Shown here in pieces: positions 1 to 9,826 of a stretch of DNA of 64,000 nucleotides. A program made the translations under genes and the position numbers. The stretch is taken from assembly GCA_947373185.1 (NCBI GenBank), contig CANBWP010000003.1:59363-123362 (forward strand). The letters run 5' to 3'. The notes beneath the pieces were generated by a model. It was not told the origin of the DNA. It saw only the letters and a list, made by a program, of their open reading frames with translations, and searched no databases. Numbering within the stretch: the first letter of the stretch is position 1; every line of letters starts with the position of its first letter. This DNA is from Comamonadaceae bacterium. Lineage in GTDB: Bacteria; Pseudomonadota; Gammaproteobacteria; Burkholderiales; Burkholderiaceae_C.

Positions 1-7
1 ACTGTGG

Positions 8-838
8 ATGTCGCCCGGCATCATGGGGTGGGTGCAGCCCCATTTTGCGGAAGTGTCTGCCTGGCAGATGGGTTTGTTTGCCCTTTTGGGTTTGGTGTTT
101 GGCAGCTTTCTGAATGTGCTCATTCACCGTTTGCCCGAGATGATTCTGAAGGCCGATGAACAAGATCGCGCCGCTTTCAATCTCAGCACACCGCCCTCCC
201 ACTGTCCCCATTGCCTGCAAGCACTGGCATGGCATGAATTGATCCCTGTGCTGTCTTACGCTTGGTACAAGGCGCGGTGTCGACATTGCTTACAACCCAT
301 CGCCATGCGTTACCCCATGGTCGAGTTACTCACGGCCGCGCTGTTTTGTGCGTGCCTGCTCAAATTTGGCTTTGGCTTGTCTGCCTTGATGGGCAGTTTC
401 TTTTGCGCAGCACTGTTGGCCTTGGCGTGGATCGATGCCGAAACATTTTTATTGCCAGACATGCTCACGCAAGCGCTGCTTTGGGTGGGCCTCATTGGCA
501 GCGCCGTGTCACTCACGCCGGTGCCACTCCTGCATTCACTGTCTGGCGCAGTTCTGGGTTACGGATTGCTTTGGTTGGTCAGTTGGGGCTTTGAGTGCCT
601 GGCTGGCAAAGAAGGCATGGGTCAAGGCGATCTGAAATTGTTGGCAGGACTGGGCGCATGGGTCGGCGTTTGGAGTCTTTTGCCGCTGCTTTTACTGGCT
701 TCGGTGTCTGGATTGATTTTTGGGGTCGTTCAAAAAATGAGGGGGCAACTGGGTCACAATGGGCACTTCGCTTTTGGACCTTTTTTAGCCCTTTCTGGAT
801 TCGCATGTTTCTTTTTAGGAATTTCCATGGGAGCTTGA
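8..838 (+). CDS. pilD: Prepilin peptidase / N-methyltransferase PilD
   Basis: This is the bifunctional inner-membrane aspartic peptidase that cleaves type IV prepilin leaders after Gly and N-methylates the new N-terminus. The 276-residue protein has the expected length and a multi-pass hydrophobic profile. The cytoplasmic zinc-binding cysteines form two pairs, CPHC (about 66-69) and CRHC (91-94). The two catalytic aspartates are D143 (WIDAETFLLPD) and D208 in the GxGD motif (GMGQGDLK). The gene is followed by coaE after only 4 nt, a common pilD-coaE arrangement in Proteobacteria. The pilus genes at 45.3-49.0 kb are likely partners. The gene begins almost at the window edge, so an upstream pilC cannot be seen. 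Confidence 0.95.
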   Translation: MSPGIMGWVQPHFAEVSAWQMGLFALLGLVFGSFLNVLIHRLPEMILKADEQDRAAFNLSTPPSHCPHCLQALAWHELIPVLSYAWYKARCRHCLQPIAMRYPMVELLTAALFCACLLKFGFGLSALMGSFFCAALLALAWIDAETFLLPDMLTQALLWVGLIGSAVSLTPVPLLHSLSGAVLGYGLLWLVSWGFECLAGKEGMGQGDLKLLAGLGAWVGVWSLLPLLLLASVSGLIFGVVQKMRGQLGHNGHFAFGPFLALSGFACFFLGISMGA

Positions 839-842
839 GCCC

Positions 843-1457
843 TTGACGCGCAAGCCTTTTCGACTCGGCCTGACAGGCGGCATTGGCAGCGGCAAAAGCA
901 CCGTGGCCAACTTCTTGGCAGAAGCAGGCGCCGCCATCCTGGACGCCGACGCCATTTCCAGATCGGTCACGCAAGCAGGCGGACGCGCCATCCCAGCCAT
1001 CCTGGCTGAGTTTGGCCCCAGCATGATCACGCCAGAAGGTGCCTTGAACCGCGACGCCATGCGCGCGCTGGTCTTTTCCAAGCCCGACAGCAAACGCCAA
1101 CTTGAAGCCATCATTCACCCCCTCGTGGGTCAGATTTTGCAAGCGCAAACCGAAACCGCGATCGCGCAGGGTCAAAGCTGTTTGGTTTTTGATGTGCCCT
1201 TGCTGGTGGAGTCGGGTGAACGCTGGCGACGGCAGGTCGATGCGGTCTGCGTGGTGGACTGCCAAACCGAAACCCAAATTCAACGCGTCATGGCCCGCAG
1301 TGGCCTCAGCCGCGCCGAGATCGAGCGCATCATGGCGCAACAAGCCACGCGTGCACAGCGCCTGGCCTGTGCCGACTTCGTCATTTTGAACGACGGCATC
1401 GATTTAGCCCAACTCAAACAAAGGGTGCATGAAATGTGGCTCAGCTTCGGGCTATGA
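843..1457 (+). CDS. coaE: Dephospho-CoA kinase
   Basis: This enzyme catalyses the last step of coenzyme A synthesis, phosphorylating the 3'-hydroxyl of dephospho-CoA with ATP in the cytoplasm. The P-loop GGIGSGKST lies at residues 12-20 and is followed by the conserved DADAISR segment; the length of 204 residues is normal. The start is TTG, four bases after the pilD stop, and leaves the usual short N-terminus (TRKPFRLGLTGG). The 3' end lies close to zapD. The order pilD-coaE-zapD-yacG matches the proteobacterial yacG region. Confidence 0.96.
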   Translation: MTRKPFRLGLTGGIGSGKSTVANFLAEAGAAILDADAISRSVTQAGGRAIPAILAEFGPSMITPEGALNRDAMRALVFSKPDSKRQLEAIIHPLVGQILQAQTETAIAQGQSCLVFDVPLLVESGERWRRQVDAVCVVDCQTETQIQRVMARSGLSRAEIERIMAQQATRAQRLACADFVILNDGIDLAQLKQRVHEMWLSFGL

Positions 1458-1479
1458 TCTTGTCACTGAAAGACGCAGC

Positions 1480-2235
1480 GTGATACTTTACGAATACCCC
1501 CTCAACGAACGCATCCGGACCTACTTGCGCCTGCAGCATTTGTTTGCGCGGTTCAACAAGTTAAGCCAGCGTTCCGAAGCACTGGATCACCACTACGCCC
1601 TCACCACCATCTTTGAAATCATGGAAGTGGCTTCTCGCTCCGAGCTGAAGTCCGAAATCCTGAAAGACATTGAACGCCACAAGCAAATGCTCAATGGCTA
1701 CCGGGGTAACCCCTCCATTTCAGAAAAAGCACTCGACCTCATCATTGAGCAGCTCGACCAACGCTTTGAAGCCCTCAACACCATGGTGGGCAAATTAGGC
1801 AGTGCCCTTGGGGACAGCGAGTTCTTGAACAGCATCAGAAGTCGCACCGCCATCCCAGGTGGCACTTGTGAATTTGACTTACCCGCCTACCACGCGTGGC
1901 AGCACCATGAGCCCGCGGCACGACAAGCCAATTTGTATGAGTGGTCTCACCACTTTGCACCTTTGGCCAGCTCGATTCAGCTCATGCTCAAAATGATGCG
2001 CGAGTCGGGCGGTACCCAAAAAGTCATGGCCACTGCGGGCCAGTTACAGCAAAACCTGCCCCAAGGCCGCAACTTTCAACTGCTGCGTTTGCGCATTGAC
2101 GACAGCTTGAACCTCACCCCTGAAATCAGCTGTAATCGTTTGTTGGTGGTGATTCGCCTGATGCAACAACAAGCCGATGGCAAACTGATTGCCAGCAAAG
2201 AGGACACCCCCTTTGAAATGACGCTCTGCGCTTAA
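1480..2235 (+). CDS. zapD: Cell division protein ZapD
   Basis: ZapD (formerly YacF) cross-links FtsZ protofilaments and stabilises the Z-ring. The N-terminus reads ILYEYPLNERIRTYLRLQ, the family hallmark, and the alpha-helical body and roughly 251-residue length fit. The same frame is open back to an ATG at 1429 inside coaE, but those extra residues do not resemble the family. I therefore prefer GTG at 1480, which puts the conserved segment at the N-terminus. The true start remains somewhat uncertain. It is flanked by coaE and yacG, as in many beta- and gammaproteobacteria. Confidence 0.9.
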   Translation: MILYEYPLNERIRTYLRLQHLFARFNKLSQRSEALDHHYALTTIFEIMEVASRSELKSEILKDIERHKQMLNGYRGNPSISEKALDLIIEQLDQRFEALNTMVGKLGSALGDSEFLNSIRSRTAIPGGTCEFDLPAYHAWQHHEPAARQANLYEWSHHFAPLASSIQLMLKMMRESGGTQKVMATAGQLQQNLPQGRNFQLLRLRIDDSLNLTPEISCNRLLVVIRLMQQQADGKLIASKEDTPFEMTLCA

Positions 2236-2254
2236 GACGCCGGTGTTGACAGAC

Positions 2255-2461
2255 ATGAGTGAGCCCTCTGCTAAACCTAAACAAGTCAAGTGCCCCACCT
2301 GCGGCGGTCCCAGCTTGTTCAGTTCACAAAATCCCTACCGGCCCTTTTGCAGCGCACGTTGCAAAGGCATTGACCTGGGTGCTTGGGCCAATGAGAGCTT
2401 CAGGGTGCCGGAAGACACCCCGCCCGATCAAGAGAATTTTGGCGACCCTAAATTGCAGTAA
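2255..2461 (+). CDS. yacG: DNA gyrase inhibitor YacG (zinc-binding)
   Basis: YacG is a small zinc protein that binds the GyrB C-terminal region and inhibits gyrase. The 68-residue product has the CPTC (13-16) and CSARC (32-36) cysteine pairs of the DUF329 zinc finger and the characteristic FCSARCKGIDLGAWANE stretch. The ATG at 2255 is preferred over the in-frame GTG at 2243 and TTG at 2246 because family proteins have a short leader before the first CxxC. It lies 19 nt after zapD and ends the rightward cluster; mutT converges on it. Confidence 0.92.
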   Translation: MSEPSAKPKQVKCPTCGGPSLFSSQNPYRPFCSARCKGIDLGAWANESFRVPEDTPPDQENFGDPKLQ

Positions 2462-2489
2462 ACGTGCAAGGTGGGCCTGAGCCTTCCGC

Positions 2490-2975
2490 TTAGGCTGAAT
2501 GCGTCTCGCCCACAAAGCCGCGTTCTTGGGCTAGCCAAGCCAACACGGGCACCGTCCCAGGTAAAACAGGCTGCACTTGAACCGGCAGAGTTTGCCAAGC
2601 AGATTGCTGGCCTTCGCGCATTTCTAAATCGCCTTGCCAGCTCAATACTTTGCAAAAGTTCAATCGCACCAGCGCATGTGGATAGTCCACCCATTGCTCA
2701 CGCCACCATTGAACGTCGCCAATTTTCAAACCCAGCTCTTCTTCGAGTTCACGTGACAGAGCCTGTGCCACCGTCTCGCCCGCTTCCAATTTGCCGCCCG
2801 GAAACTCCCAATAGCCTTCGTAGACTTTGCCTGGGGGCCGTGAGGTGAGCAAAAACTGTTGCTGGTCATTGATCAAAATACCGACAGCCACATCGACGGT
2901 GGGGCGCGCAGCGCCGCCTTCACGTTGGAGGTGGGCATCTGCCACCAACAAGCCTGCGTCAGTCGCTTCGGTCAT
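2490..2975 (-). CDS. mutT: Nudix hydrolase, MutT-like 8-oxo-dGTP diphosphatase
   Basis: This protein probably hydrolyses 8-oxo-dGTP to the monophosphate, cleaning the nucleotide pool. A complete Nudix box spans residues 61-83 (G61, E67, R75, E76, E79, E80, G82), preceded by the MutT-like phrase GYWEFPGGK. At 161 residues it is longer than E. coli MutT, with about 25 extra N-terminal residues. The assignment to MutT rather than another Nudix subfamily rests on overall similarity. It is the last gene of a leftward group with the DUF815 ATPase and argJ, 18 nt after the former. Confidence 0.85.
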   Translation of the reverse strand: MTEATDAGLLVADAHLQREGGAARPTVDVAVGILINDQQQFLLTSRPPGKVYEGYWEFPGGKLEAGETVAQALSRELEEELGLKIGDVQWWREQWVDYPHALVRLNFCKVLSWQGDLEMREGQQSAWQTLPVQVQPVLPGTVPVLAWLAQERGFVGETHSA

Positions 2976-2993
2976 GAAAAATTCACTCGCACT

Positions 2994-3890
2994 TTAAAGG
3001 GAACGCTGCGTGGCAGCACCCTTGCCCATGCGGCCCACGTAATCGCGCGCAAATTGATAGGCCACACGGCCACTGCGCGAACCACGTTCAAGTGCCCACA
3101 CCAAAGCCTCTGGTCCCGAGGCCTGAATGACCGCTTCGCTGGCGCCCAAAGAGCGCAACCATTGCGCCACGATGGTGAGGTATTCGTCTTGCGAAAAGGG
3201 GTAAAAACTGATCCACAAACCAAAACGCTCAGACAAAGAGATTTTCTCTTCGATCACTTCACCCGGATGAACTTCACCGTCTTCCGTGTGGGTGTAAGTG
3301 AGGTTGTCCTTCATGTGTTCAGGCAGCAAATGGCGTCGATTGCTGGTCGCATAAATGAGCACGTTGGGTGTAGACGCAGCCACAGAGCCATCCAAAATGG
3401 ACTTCAAGGCTTTGTAGCCACCTTCACCGTCTTCAAAACTCAGGTCATCGCAAAAGATGATGAACTTTTCGGGACGGCCAGCCACGACATCGACGATGTC
3501 AGGCAAATCGGTCAGGTCTTCTTTGTCGACTTCAATCAGACGCAAACCCTTTGCAGCATATTCATTCAAACAGGCTTTGATCAAAGACGATTTGCCAGTG
3601 CCGCGCGAGCCCGTCAGCAACACATTGTTGGCGGGCAGACCTTGCACAAATTGCAAGGTATTTTGCTGCAGCTTTTCTTTCTGGCCATCAATTTCCTGCA
3701 AGTCTTTCAGGCCCATGTCGGACACATGGCGCACGCCCTCAAGCACGCCATGACCCGAAGCACGTTTGCGATAACGCCAGGCAATGGCATCGTTCCAATC
3801 GGGCTGACCCAAAGGCTGCGGCAAGACACGCTCTAAGCGCTCCATCATGAGCACAGCGCGCTCTAACAATTTTTCAATGGCAGCACTCAT
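2994..3890 (-). CDS. DUF815-family P-loop ATPase
   Basis: This is a predicted cytoplasmic AAA-like ATP-binding protein of the DUF815 family (COG2607), function unknown. Walker A is GSRGTGKS (residues 94-101) and a Walker-B-like [10 protein letters not shown] ends at D147-D148. A sensor-type [10 protein letters not shown] segment follows, typical of AAA proteins. The length of 298 residues is standard. The start ATG overlaps the argJ stop by 4 nt (ATGA), which indicates translational coupling. The link to argJ and mutT recurs in Burkholderiales from general familiarity, but no functional connection is established. Confidence 0.85.
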   Translation of the reverse strand: MSAAIEKLLERAVLMMERLERVLPQPLGQPDWNDAIAWRYRKRASGHGVLEGVRHVSDMGLKDLQEIDGQKEKLQQNTLQFVQGLPANNVLLTGSRGTGKSSLIKACLNEYAAKGLRLIEVDKEDLTDLPDIVDVVAGRPEKFIIFCDDLSFEDGEGGYKALKSILDGSVAASTPNVLIYATSNRRHLLPEHMKDNLTYTHTEDGEVHPGEVIEEKISLSERFGLWISFYPFSQDEYLTIVAQWLRSLGASEAVIQASGPEALVWALERGSRSGRVAYQFARDYVGRMGKGAATQRSL

Positions 3891-5134
3891 GATCTGTAAT
3901 CGGCGTTGATGGAAACGTAGTCGTGGCTCAAGTCACAGGTCCAGACGGTGTCGATCGCTGTGCCCCGGCCCAAATCAACACGGACGGTCATTTCGCTTTG
4001 CTTCATGACGCGCTGACCATCGGCTTCTTGGTAAGAAGGATTGCGCCCCCCGTTTTGCACCACACACACATCGTCCAAATACATGGCAATGCGGTCTTGG
4101 TCCAAATCGAGAATGCCGGCATAACCCACAGCCGCCAGGATGCGGCCCAAATTCGGGTCACTTGCAAAGAACGCTGTTTTAACCAAGGGTGAATGCGCAA
4201 TGGCATAAGCGGCCAAGCGGCATTCTTCCGACGTCTTACCACCTTCAATGCGAATGGTGATGAACTTGGTGGCGCCTTCGCCGTCACGCACAATGGCATG
4301 CGCCAATTTTTGCGCCACTGACAGGAGGGCTTCGCGCAAGACTTTGCCGTCTTCTGAGTCCCACGCCAAAATGACGGGGTGTGTCGCTTTGCGCGTGGCC
4401 ATGACGATGAACGAGTCGTTGGTCGACGTGTCGCCATCGATGGTGATGCGGTTGAAAGAGGCATTGGCCAAATCAGTGGCCAGGGCCGGCAACAAGGCGG
4501 GATCGATATTGGCATCGGTGGCCAAAAAACCCAGCATGGTGGCCATGTTGGGGCGAATCATGCCCGCCCCTTTGCTGATGCCCGTGATGGTGACAGTTTG
4601 ACCTGACAGAACCACTTGCGCACTGAAGGCCTTGGGTACCGTGTCGGTGGTCATGATGCCCTCAGCGGCTTTGGCCCAGTGCGAGGCTTGCGCATCGGCG
4701 ATTGCAGCCGGCATGCCCGCCACAATGCGATCGACAGGCAAGTTCTCCATGATCACGCCCGTTGAAAACGGCAAGACCTGTTGAGGCTTAAGTTGCAACA
4801 ACTGGGCCAAGGCGTCGGACGTAGCGCGCGCATCGGCCAAGCCTTTGGCGCCTGTGCCTGCGTTGGCGTTGCCGGTGTTGATGACCAGCGCACGGATGTG
4901 AGAATCACGTTGAGTGGCGCTGACCTGCGACAAATGATCGCGGCAAACTTGCACAGGGGCCGCGCAATATCTGTTTTGTGTGAAGACACCGGCAACCGCA
5001 CTGCCTTCGTCCAGCAAGATGACAGTGAGGTCTTTGCGCCCCACTTTGCGAACACCTGCTTCGGCAATGCCCAAGCGAACGCCGGGCACGGCCAAAATCA
5101 AAGCAGGATCGGGTGCATTGAGATTCACAGTCAT
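3887..5134 (-). CDS. argJ: Bifunctional ornithine acetyltransferase / N-acetylglutamate synthase ArgJ
   Basis: ArgJ transfers the acetyl group from N-acetylornithine to glutamate, and in bifunctional forms also uses acetyl-CoA, recycling acetyl in arginine synthesis. The precursor self-cleaves within the conserved [14 protein letters not shown] region, here between A198 and T199, giving alpha and beta chains. The C-terminus [12 protein letters not shown] is typical. The frame is open to a TTG at 5152, but the ATG at 5134 gives the family-like start TVNLNAPDP and 415 residues. It sits 21 nt after secA and overlaps the DUF815 gene by 4 nt. The single protein does not show whether it is mono- or bifunctional. 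Confidence 0.95.
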   Translation of the reverse strand: MTVNLNAPDPALILAVPGVRLGIAEAGVRKVGRKDLTVILLDEGSAVAGVFTQNRYCAAPVQVCRDHLSQVSATQRDSHIRALVINTGNANAGTGAKGLADARATSDALAQLLQLKPQQVLPFSTGVIMENLPVDRIVAGMPAAIADAQASHWAKAAEGIMTTDTVPKAFSAQVVLSGQTVTITGISKGAGMIRPNMATMLGFLATDANIDPALLPALATDLANASFNRITIDGDTSTNDSFIVMATRKATHPVILAWDSEDGKVLREALLSVAQKLAHAIVRDGEGATKFITIRIEGGKTSEECRLAAYAIAHSPLVKTAFFASDPNLGRILAAVGYAGILDLDQDRIAMYLDDVCVVQNGGRNPSYQEADGQRVMKQSEMTVRVDLGRGTAIDTVWTCDLSHDYVSINADYRS

Positions 5135-5155
5135 AAAAGCCTTTGATGCCAATTC

Positions 5156-7894
5156 TTATGCCAACTTGCCGTGGCAGAACTTGTATTTTTTTCCGCTGCC
5201 GCAAGGGCATGGATCGTTGCGACCTACAGGCGCTAGCAAAGTGCTTTGAAATTCTGATTGAGTTTGTTGCACGCCCTGTTCATCAGGTGCGGTGTACGTC
5301 ACGTTGCTGATGTTTTCAGCGCGCTCCTCCATCACCTGCGCCGCTTCTTCGATCTGCTCGCTCGACTCAATTTTCACGTTCATCAAGACGCGTGTGACTT
5401 CGTTTTTGACGGAATCGAGTAACTGACCAAACAACTCAAAGGCTTCGCGTTTGTATTCTTGCTTGGGCTGTTTTTGGGCATAGCCGCGCAAGTGAATACC
5501 TTGGCGCAAATAGTCCAGCGCACTGAGGTGTTCGCGCCAATGGGTGTCAATGCTTTGCAGCAAGACCACGCGCTCGAAGGGCACAAAGTTTTCAACCCCA
5601 ACGGCATCCAACTTGACTTTGAAAGCGCTGTTGGCAGAAGTCAACACAGTCTCTAAGATTTCATCGGCAGTGATGGCTGTGGCCGCTGCAACTTTTTCGC
5701 GCAGTGGCAATTGAATTTGCCATTCGTCCGCGAGCACGCGCTCCAAGCCCAACAAGTCCCACTGCTCTTCGACGGTTTCTTCGGGCACATACTGGCGCAC
5801 CAAATCGGTAAAGCTGCCTTCGCGCAAGGCTGTGATTTGGGCGTCCATTTCGGTGGCGTCCAAGATGTCATTGCGCTGTTGGTAAATGACCTTGCGCTGA
5901 TCGTTGGAGACGTCGTCGTACTCCAGCAATTGTTTGCGCATGTCAAAGTTGCGCGCTTCCACTTTGCGCTGCGCACTTTCAATGCTGCGCGTGACCATGC
6001 CCGCTTCAATGGCTTCGCCCTCAGGCATTTTCAAACGGTCCATGATGGCGCGCACGCGGTCACCCGCGAAAATGCGCATGAGCGGATCGTCCAAGCTCAA
6101 GTAGAAACGTGAAGAACCAGGGTCGCCTTGACGACCTGAACGGCCACGCAATTGGTTGTCAATGCGGCGTGACTCATGACGCTCGGTGGCAATGATGCGC
6201 AAACCACCCAATGTTTTGACTTGCTCGTGCACTGCCAACCATTCGGTGCGCAAGGCTGCGATTTTTTCTTGGCGTGCTTGATCGTCCAAACTTTCATCGG
6301 CTTCAACTTCTTGAATGGCTTTCTCGATGTTGCCACCCAACACAATGTCGGTACCGCGGCCAGCCATGTTGGTGGCAATGGTGATCATGCCTGGGCGACC
6401 TGCTTGGGCCACGATGTCGGCCTCGCGCGCATGCTGCTTGGCATTGAGCACTTGGTGCGGCAACTTGGCCTTGGTGAGCATCTCAGAAATGAGTTCTGAG
6501 TTTTCAATCGAGGTGGTACCCACCAACACTGGCTGACCTCGTTCGTGACATTCGCGAATGTCGGCAATGGCAGCGTTGTATTTCTCAGGGGCTGATTTGT
6601 AAACGCGGTCGAGCTGGTCTTCGCGGCGGCTGATGCGATTGGGTGGAATGACCACCGTTTCCAAACCGTAAATTTCTTGGAATTCGTAGGCTTCCGTGTC
6701 GGCCGTTCCCGTCATGCCACCTAACTTGCCGTACAAACGGAAATAGTTTTGGAAGGTGATGGAGGCCATGGTTTGGTTTTCAGCCTGAATGGCCACGCCT
6801 TCTTTGGCTTCCACCGCTTGGTGCAAGCCATCGCTCCAACGACGACCTGTCATGAGACGGCCTGTGAACTCGTCCACAATCACAATCTCACCCTCTTGCA
6901 CCACATAGTGCTGATCGCGGTGATAGATGTGATTGGCGCGCAAAGCTGCCGTGAGGTGATGCATCAGCGCAATGTTGGCGGGGTCGTAAAGACTGGCACC
7001 TTCAGGAATGAGGCCTGCACTGGCCAAAATACGCTCTGCGTTTTCGTGACCTTGTTCGGTCAAGAAGACTTGGTGTGATTTTTCATCGACTGTGAAATCG
7101 CCTGGCTTGGTGATGCCCTCACCCGTGCGAGGATCGGCTTCGCCTTCTTGGCGCGTCAACATGGGCACCACATGGTTCATGGCCAGGTATTGCGCCGTGT
7201 GGTCATCTGCTTGTCCACTGATGATGAGCGGTGTTCGTGCTTCGTCAATCAAGATGGAGTCCACCTCGTCAACGATGGCGTAGTTCAGACCACGCTGCAC
7301 GCGGTCCTTGCCTTCGTAGACCATGTTGTCACGCAGGTAGTCAAAACCAAATTCGTTGTTGGTGCCGTAAGTGATGTCGGCGTTGTAAGCGGCTTGCTTT
7401 TCTTCGCGCGAGAGTTGTGGCAAATTGATGCCCACGCTCATGCCCAAGAAGTTATAGAGCTTGCCCATCCACTGCGCATCACGGCTGGCCAAGTAATCGT
7501 TGACCGTGACCACGTGCACACCTTTGTTGGCCAGTGCATTGAGATACACCGCCAAAGTGGCTGTGAGGGTTTTACCTTCACCCGTGCGCATTTCAGATAT
7601 TTTGCCGTTGTGCAAAGAGATGCCACCCAACAATTGCACATCGAAGTGGCGCATCTTCATGACGCGCTTAGAGCCCTCTCGCACCACAGCAAATGCTTCC
7701 GGCAAGATGGCGTCCAAGCTTTCACCTTGTGCCACGCGTGTGCGGAACTCATCGGTTTTAGCGCGCAGTTGCTCATCGCTCAGTGCTTCAAAGTCAGCCT
7801 CGAACGCATTGACGAGGGTCACCGTTTTGCGGTACTGCTTGATCAAGCGGTCATTGCGACTGCCGAAAATTTTGGTCAGAAAATTGATCGCCAT
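5156..7894 (-). CDS. secA: Preprotein translocase ATPase SecA
   Basis: SecA is the motor ATPase that pushes unfolded preproteins through SecYEG. The 912-residue protein shows Walker A MRTGEGKT (102-109), [15 protein letters not shown] (Walker B region), the helicase-like [10 protein letters not shown] motif and a C-terminal zinc-binding SEC-C tail [13 protein letters not shown] (C896, C898, C907, H908) that contacts SecB and lipids. The start at 7894 ([15 protein letters not shown]) is the family N-terminus; the open frame runs 11 codons further upstream but those do not fit. argJ follows after 21 nt. No secM-like arrest gene is present upstream, where the gene faces dciA across 176 nt. Confidence 0.98.
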   Translation of the reverse strand: MAINFLTKIFGSRNDRLIKQYRKTVTLVNAFEADFEALSDEQLRAKTDEFRTRVAQGESLDAILPEAFAVVREGSKRVMKMRHFDVQLLGGISLHNGKISEMRTGEGKTLTATLAVYLNALANKGVHVVTVNDYLASRDAQWMGKLYNFLGMSVGINLPQLSREEKQAAYNADITYGTNNEFGFDYLRDNMVYEGKDRVQRGLNYAIVDEVDSILIDEARTPLIISGQADDHTAQYLAMNHVVPMLTRQEGEADPRTGEGITKPGDFTVDEKSHQVFLTEQGHENAERILASAGLIPEGASLYDPANIALMHHLTAALRANHIYHRDQHYVVQEGEIVIVDEFTGRLMTGRRWSDGLHQAVEAKEGVAIQAENQTMASITFQNYFRLYGKLGGMTGTADTEAYEFQEIYGLETVVIPPNRISRREDQLDRVYKSAPEKYNAAIADIRECHERGQPVLVGTTSIENSELISEMLTKAKLPHQVLNAKQHAREADIVAQAGRPGMITIATNMAGRGTDIVLGGNIEKAIQEVEADESLDDQARQEKIAALRTEWLAVHEQVKTLGGLRIIATERHESRRIDNQLRGRSGRQGDPGSSRFYLSLDDPLMRIFAGDRVRAIMDRLKMPEGEAIEAGMVTRSIESAQRKVEARNFDMRKQLLEYDDVSNDQRKVIYQQRNDILDATEMDAQITALREGSFTDLVRQYVPEETVEEQWDLLGLERVLADEWQIQLPLREKVAAATAITADEILETVLTSANSAFKVKLDAVGVENFVPFERVVLLQSIDTHWREHLSALDYLRQGIHLRGYAQKQPKQEYKREAFELFGQLLDSVKNEVTRVLMNVKIESSEQIEEAAQVMEERAENISNVTYTAPDEQGVQQTQSEFQSTLLAPVGRNDPCPCGSGKKYKFCHGKLA

Positions 7895-8070
7895 GTTGAC
7901 ACGAGTCTGGCTGCGCTTGGAAGGCACAGAACAGCTCGAAAATCCTGTCTTAAAGTGGATTCAAAAGTACAAGCGCACAAGGCGCAAGTGAACGCGCCAT
8001 TTTAACTGCTGAGCGCCACCCGATTGGCTTTAATTCCCCCAGAAGTTCAGGGCTCTCGCATAATGTCGGC

Positions 8071-8376
8071 ATGGCAAAAATCAATCAGGCAGTCACCCTC
8101 GAGCAAGCGGCGCAAGAGTCGCCCAGTTTGGCACGACTGACCGAACTCACGCGCGAATCCAGCTTGCGCTTGAAAACGCTGCACACCCTCATTCCAGGCC
8201 CCCTGCGCAATGCCATTCAAGCAGGCCCCATTGAGGGCACAGAATGGTGCTTGTTGGTGAGTTCCAACGCAGCTGCCGCCAAATTGCGCCAAATGCTGCC
8301 GGCACTCCAGGCGCACCTCAACAGCCACGGGCATGTTGTCGAAAAAATCCGCCTCAAAATTCTTCAAAGCGGATGA
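8071..8376 (+). CDS. DciA-like (DUF721) protein
   Basis: This 101-residue basic protein resembles the DUF721/DciA family, whose members load replicative helicase DnaB at origins in bacteria that lack DnaC. Visible support is the compact N-terminal domain (conserved LHTLIPGPLRNAIQAG and WCLLVSSNAAAAKLRQMLP segments) and a basic end (EKIRLKIL). Its position divergent from secA is common for this gene in Betaproteobacteria. The assignment comes from overall pattern rather than a diagnostic motif. A hairpin terminator lies about 60 nt downstream. Confidence 0.7.
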   Translation: MAKINQAVTLEQAAQESPSLARLTELTRESSLRLKTLHTLIPGPLRNAIQAGPIEGTEWCLLVSSNAAAAKLRQMLPALQAHLNSHGHVVEKIRLKILQSG

Positions 8377-8436
8377 CTTCGCCGCTTTGCGGCTTTGACC
8401 TAGCCTTCCAATGCACACTCTGAGAAAGTACAGACG

Positions 8437-8466
8437 AAAAAAAACCAACACAATGGCTGGTTTTTT
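8437..8466. terminator. Bidirectional rho-independent terminator
   Basis: AAAAAACCA and TGGTTTTTT form a complementary stem around a 10-nt loop, with an A-run on one side and a T-run on the other. It can terminate the dciA-like transcript rightwards. Leftwards it can terminate the sspA-sspB-tRNA-Thr transcript. Confidence 0.7.
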
Positions 8467-8470
8467 AACA

Positions 8471-8546
8471 TGGTGCCGCTTGTCGGATTCGAACTGACGA
8501 CCTATCGCTTACAAGGCGAGTGCTCTACCAACTGAGCTAAAGCGGC
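8471..8546 (-). tRNA. tRNA-Thr (anticodon TGT)
   Basis: The minus strand folds as a complete 76-nt tRNA. The acceptor stem is GCCGCTT with AAGCGGC, the D-arm is GCTC..GAGC, and the anticodon loop CTTGTAA has T34-G35-T36, reading ACA threonine codons. The variable loop is AGGTC and the T-loop contains TTCGAAT. The 3' CCA is encoded. The outer anticodon-stem pair (C27-T43) and one T-stem pair (A-C) are mismatched as read. It lies 62 nt downstream of sspB and may be co-transcribed with it. Confidence 0.95.
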
Positions 8547-8608
8547 ACGGGCTGAATTTTAAATCAATATTTGCCAGTTTTTGGCAGCTGACTGAATTTT
8601 GATGGCGC

Positions 8609-9085
8609 TTATTTAACGCGCGTGAGTGTGGGCCGTGTCGGCGTGGGTGGCACGGGTTTGTCTTCTTGGTCATCAGCCGCTGTCGATGCTGACAGCGCAG
8701 ACGTCGATGACACAGGCACTTGCGCCAATTTGTCCATGCCCACCACAGTTTGACCTAAGGGCGAATCGGTGACGGGGAATGACATGCCTTGTCCATTTTC
8801 ACGGGCATAAATGGCCATGACTCGGTGAACAGGCACCATGATGTCTCGCGGTTTGCCACCAAAGCGCGCCTTGAATTCAATGAATTCATTGCCCAACTGC
8901 AAGGAGCTGGTGGCATCGAAACTGATGTTCAAAACAATTTCGCCACCTTGCACAAACTCACGCGGCACTTGCACAGAACCATCAACTTTCACAGCCACAT
9001 AGGGCGTGAAGGAATGATCGGTACACCACTCATACATCGCCCGAATGAGATAGGGGCGAGTCGAGGGTGATTCCAGTGCGTTCAT
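8609..9085 (-). CDS. sspB: ClpXP specificity-enhancing factor SspB
   Basis: SspB is an adaptor that binds ssrA-tagged proteins and delivers them to ClpXP. The N-terminal substrate-binding domain is clear (STRPYLIRAMYEWC, TPYVAVKVDG, FGGKPRDIMVPVHRVMAIYARENGQGM). The variable linker ends in a short basic tail PTRPTLTRVK, which in the family docks on ClpX. The start at 9085 (NALESPSTRPYLIRAM) gives 158 residues; an ATG two codons upstream (9091) is also possible. sspA lies 33 nt upstream, the usual sspA-sspB pairing. Confidence 0.93.
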   Translation of the reverse strand: MNALESPSTRPYLIRAMYEWCTDHSFTPYVAVKVDGSVQVPREFVQGGEIVLNISFDATSSLQLGNEFIEFKARFGGKPRDIMVPVHRVMAIYARENGQGMSFPVTDSPLGQTVVGMDKLAQVPVSSTSALSASTAADDQEDKPVPPTPTRPTLTRVK

Positions 9086-9118
9086 GACCATGCAGTTTGA
9101 GTTTGTGCGACTTTGCAA

Positions 9119-9730
9119 TTACTTGCGCATGACTTTCTCTGAAGGCGTGAGCGCTTCAATGTAGGCCGGACGAGAGAAGATGCGTTCAGCGTATTTCAGC
9201 AGGGGCGCCGCATTTTTGCTCAGGTCAATGCCATAGAAATCAAGGCGCCAGAGCAATGGTGCAATGGCTACATCGAGCATGGAGAAGTTGTCACCCAACA
9301 TGAACTTGTTTTTCAAGAACACGGGTGCCAATTGGGTCAAGCGATCACGGATGTGTGAGCGGGCTTTTTCCAAAGCCTTGTCATTGCCCTTGAGGGTTCG
9401 GTTTTCCAGCGTGGCCACATGGGTGAACAACTCTTTTTCGAAGTTGAGCAAGAACAAGCGAACACGCGCACGGTCGACAGGGTCGCCAGGCATGAGTTGG
9501 GGATGTGGGAATCGCTCATCAATGTATTCATTGATGATGTTGGATTCGTACAGAATCAAATCACGTTCCACCAAAATGGGCACTTGGCCATAGGGGTTCA
9601 TGACATTGATGTCTTCGGGTTTGTTGTACAGATCGACGTCACGGATTTCAAAATCCATGCCCTTTTCAAACAGCACAAAGCGGCAGCGGTGAGAAAAGGG
9701 GCAGGTTGTTCCTGAGTAAAGCACCATCAT
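9119..9730 (-). CDS. sspA: Stringent starvation protein A (GST-fold RNA polymerase-associated)
   Basis: SspA is a glutathione-S-transferase-fold protein that binds RNA polymerase and modulates transcription under starvation and acid stress. The N-terminal thioredoxin-like domain (VLYSGTTCPFSHRCRFVLFEKGM, with the Pro loop QVPILVERD and the ESNIINEYI segment) is followed by an all-helical C-terminal domain. At 203 residues its length is normal. A strong ribosome site (AGGAG about 8 nt upstream) supports the ATG at 9730. It sits downstream of petABC, separated by a terminator, and upstream of sspB. Confidence 0.94.
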   Translation of the reverse strand: MMVLYSGTTCPFSHRCRFVLFEKGMDFEIRDVDLYNKPEDINVMNPYGQVPILVERDLILYESNIINEYIDERFPHPQLMPGDPVDRARVRLFLLNFEKELFTHVATLENRTLKGNDKALEKARSHIRDRLTQLAPVFLKNKFMLGDNFSMLDVAIAPLLWRLDFYGIDLSKNAAPLLKYAERIFSRPAYIEALTPSEKVMRK

Positions 9731-9750
9731 GGTGAAGGCTCCTAAAAATC

Positions 9751-9792
9751 AAAAAGAGTGGGAAGCCACCGGGTTGGCGGGCCTGCCCACTC
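9751..9792 (-). terminator. Terminator after petABC
   Basis: On the minus strand GAGTGGG...CCCACTC (9786-9792 with 9756-9762) encloses a second small GC-rich stem and is followed by a T-rich run (CTTTTTGATTTTT). It lies between petC and sspA and should end the bc1 operon. A further 8-bp hairpin without a T-run (ATTCGGGC/GCCCGAAT, 9798-9817) precedes it. Confidence 0.7.
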
Positions 9793-9826
9793 CATCAATT
9801 CGGGCATGCGCCCGAATCACGAGGTC

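Noticed and set aside
579..1343. Leftward open frame of 254 codons opposite pilD/coaE
   Set aside because: The opposite strand carries two recognisable genes; no motif supports this frame.
2859..3836. Long rightward open frame (325 codons) opposite the DUF815 gene
   Set aside because: It is antisense to a clear P-loop ATPase gene, shows no family motifs and has composition typical of a shadow frame.
7148..8005. Rightward open frame of 285 codons opposite secA
   Set aside because: Antisense shadow of a strongly conserved gene.
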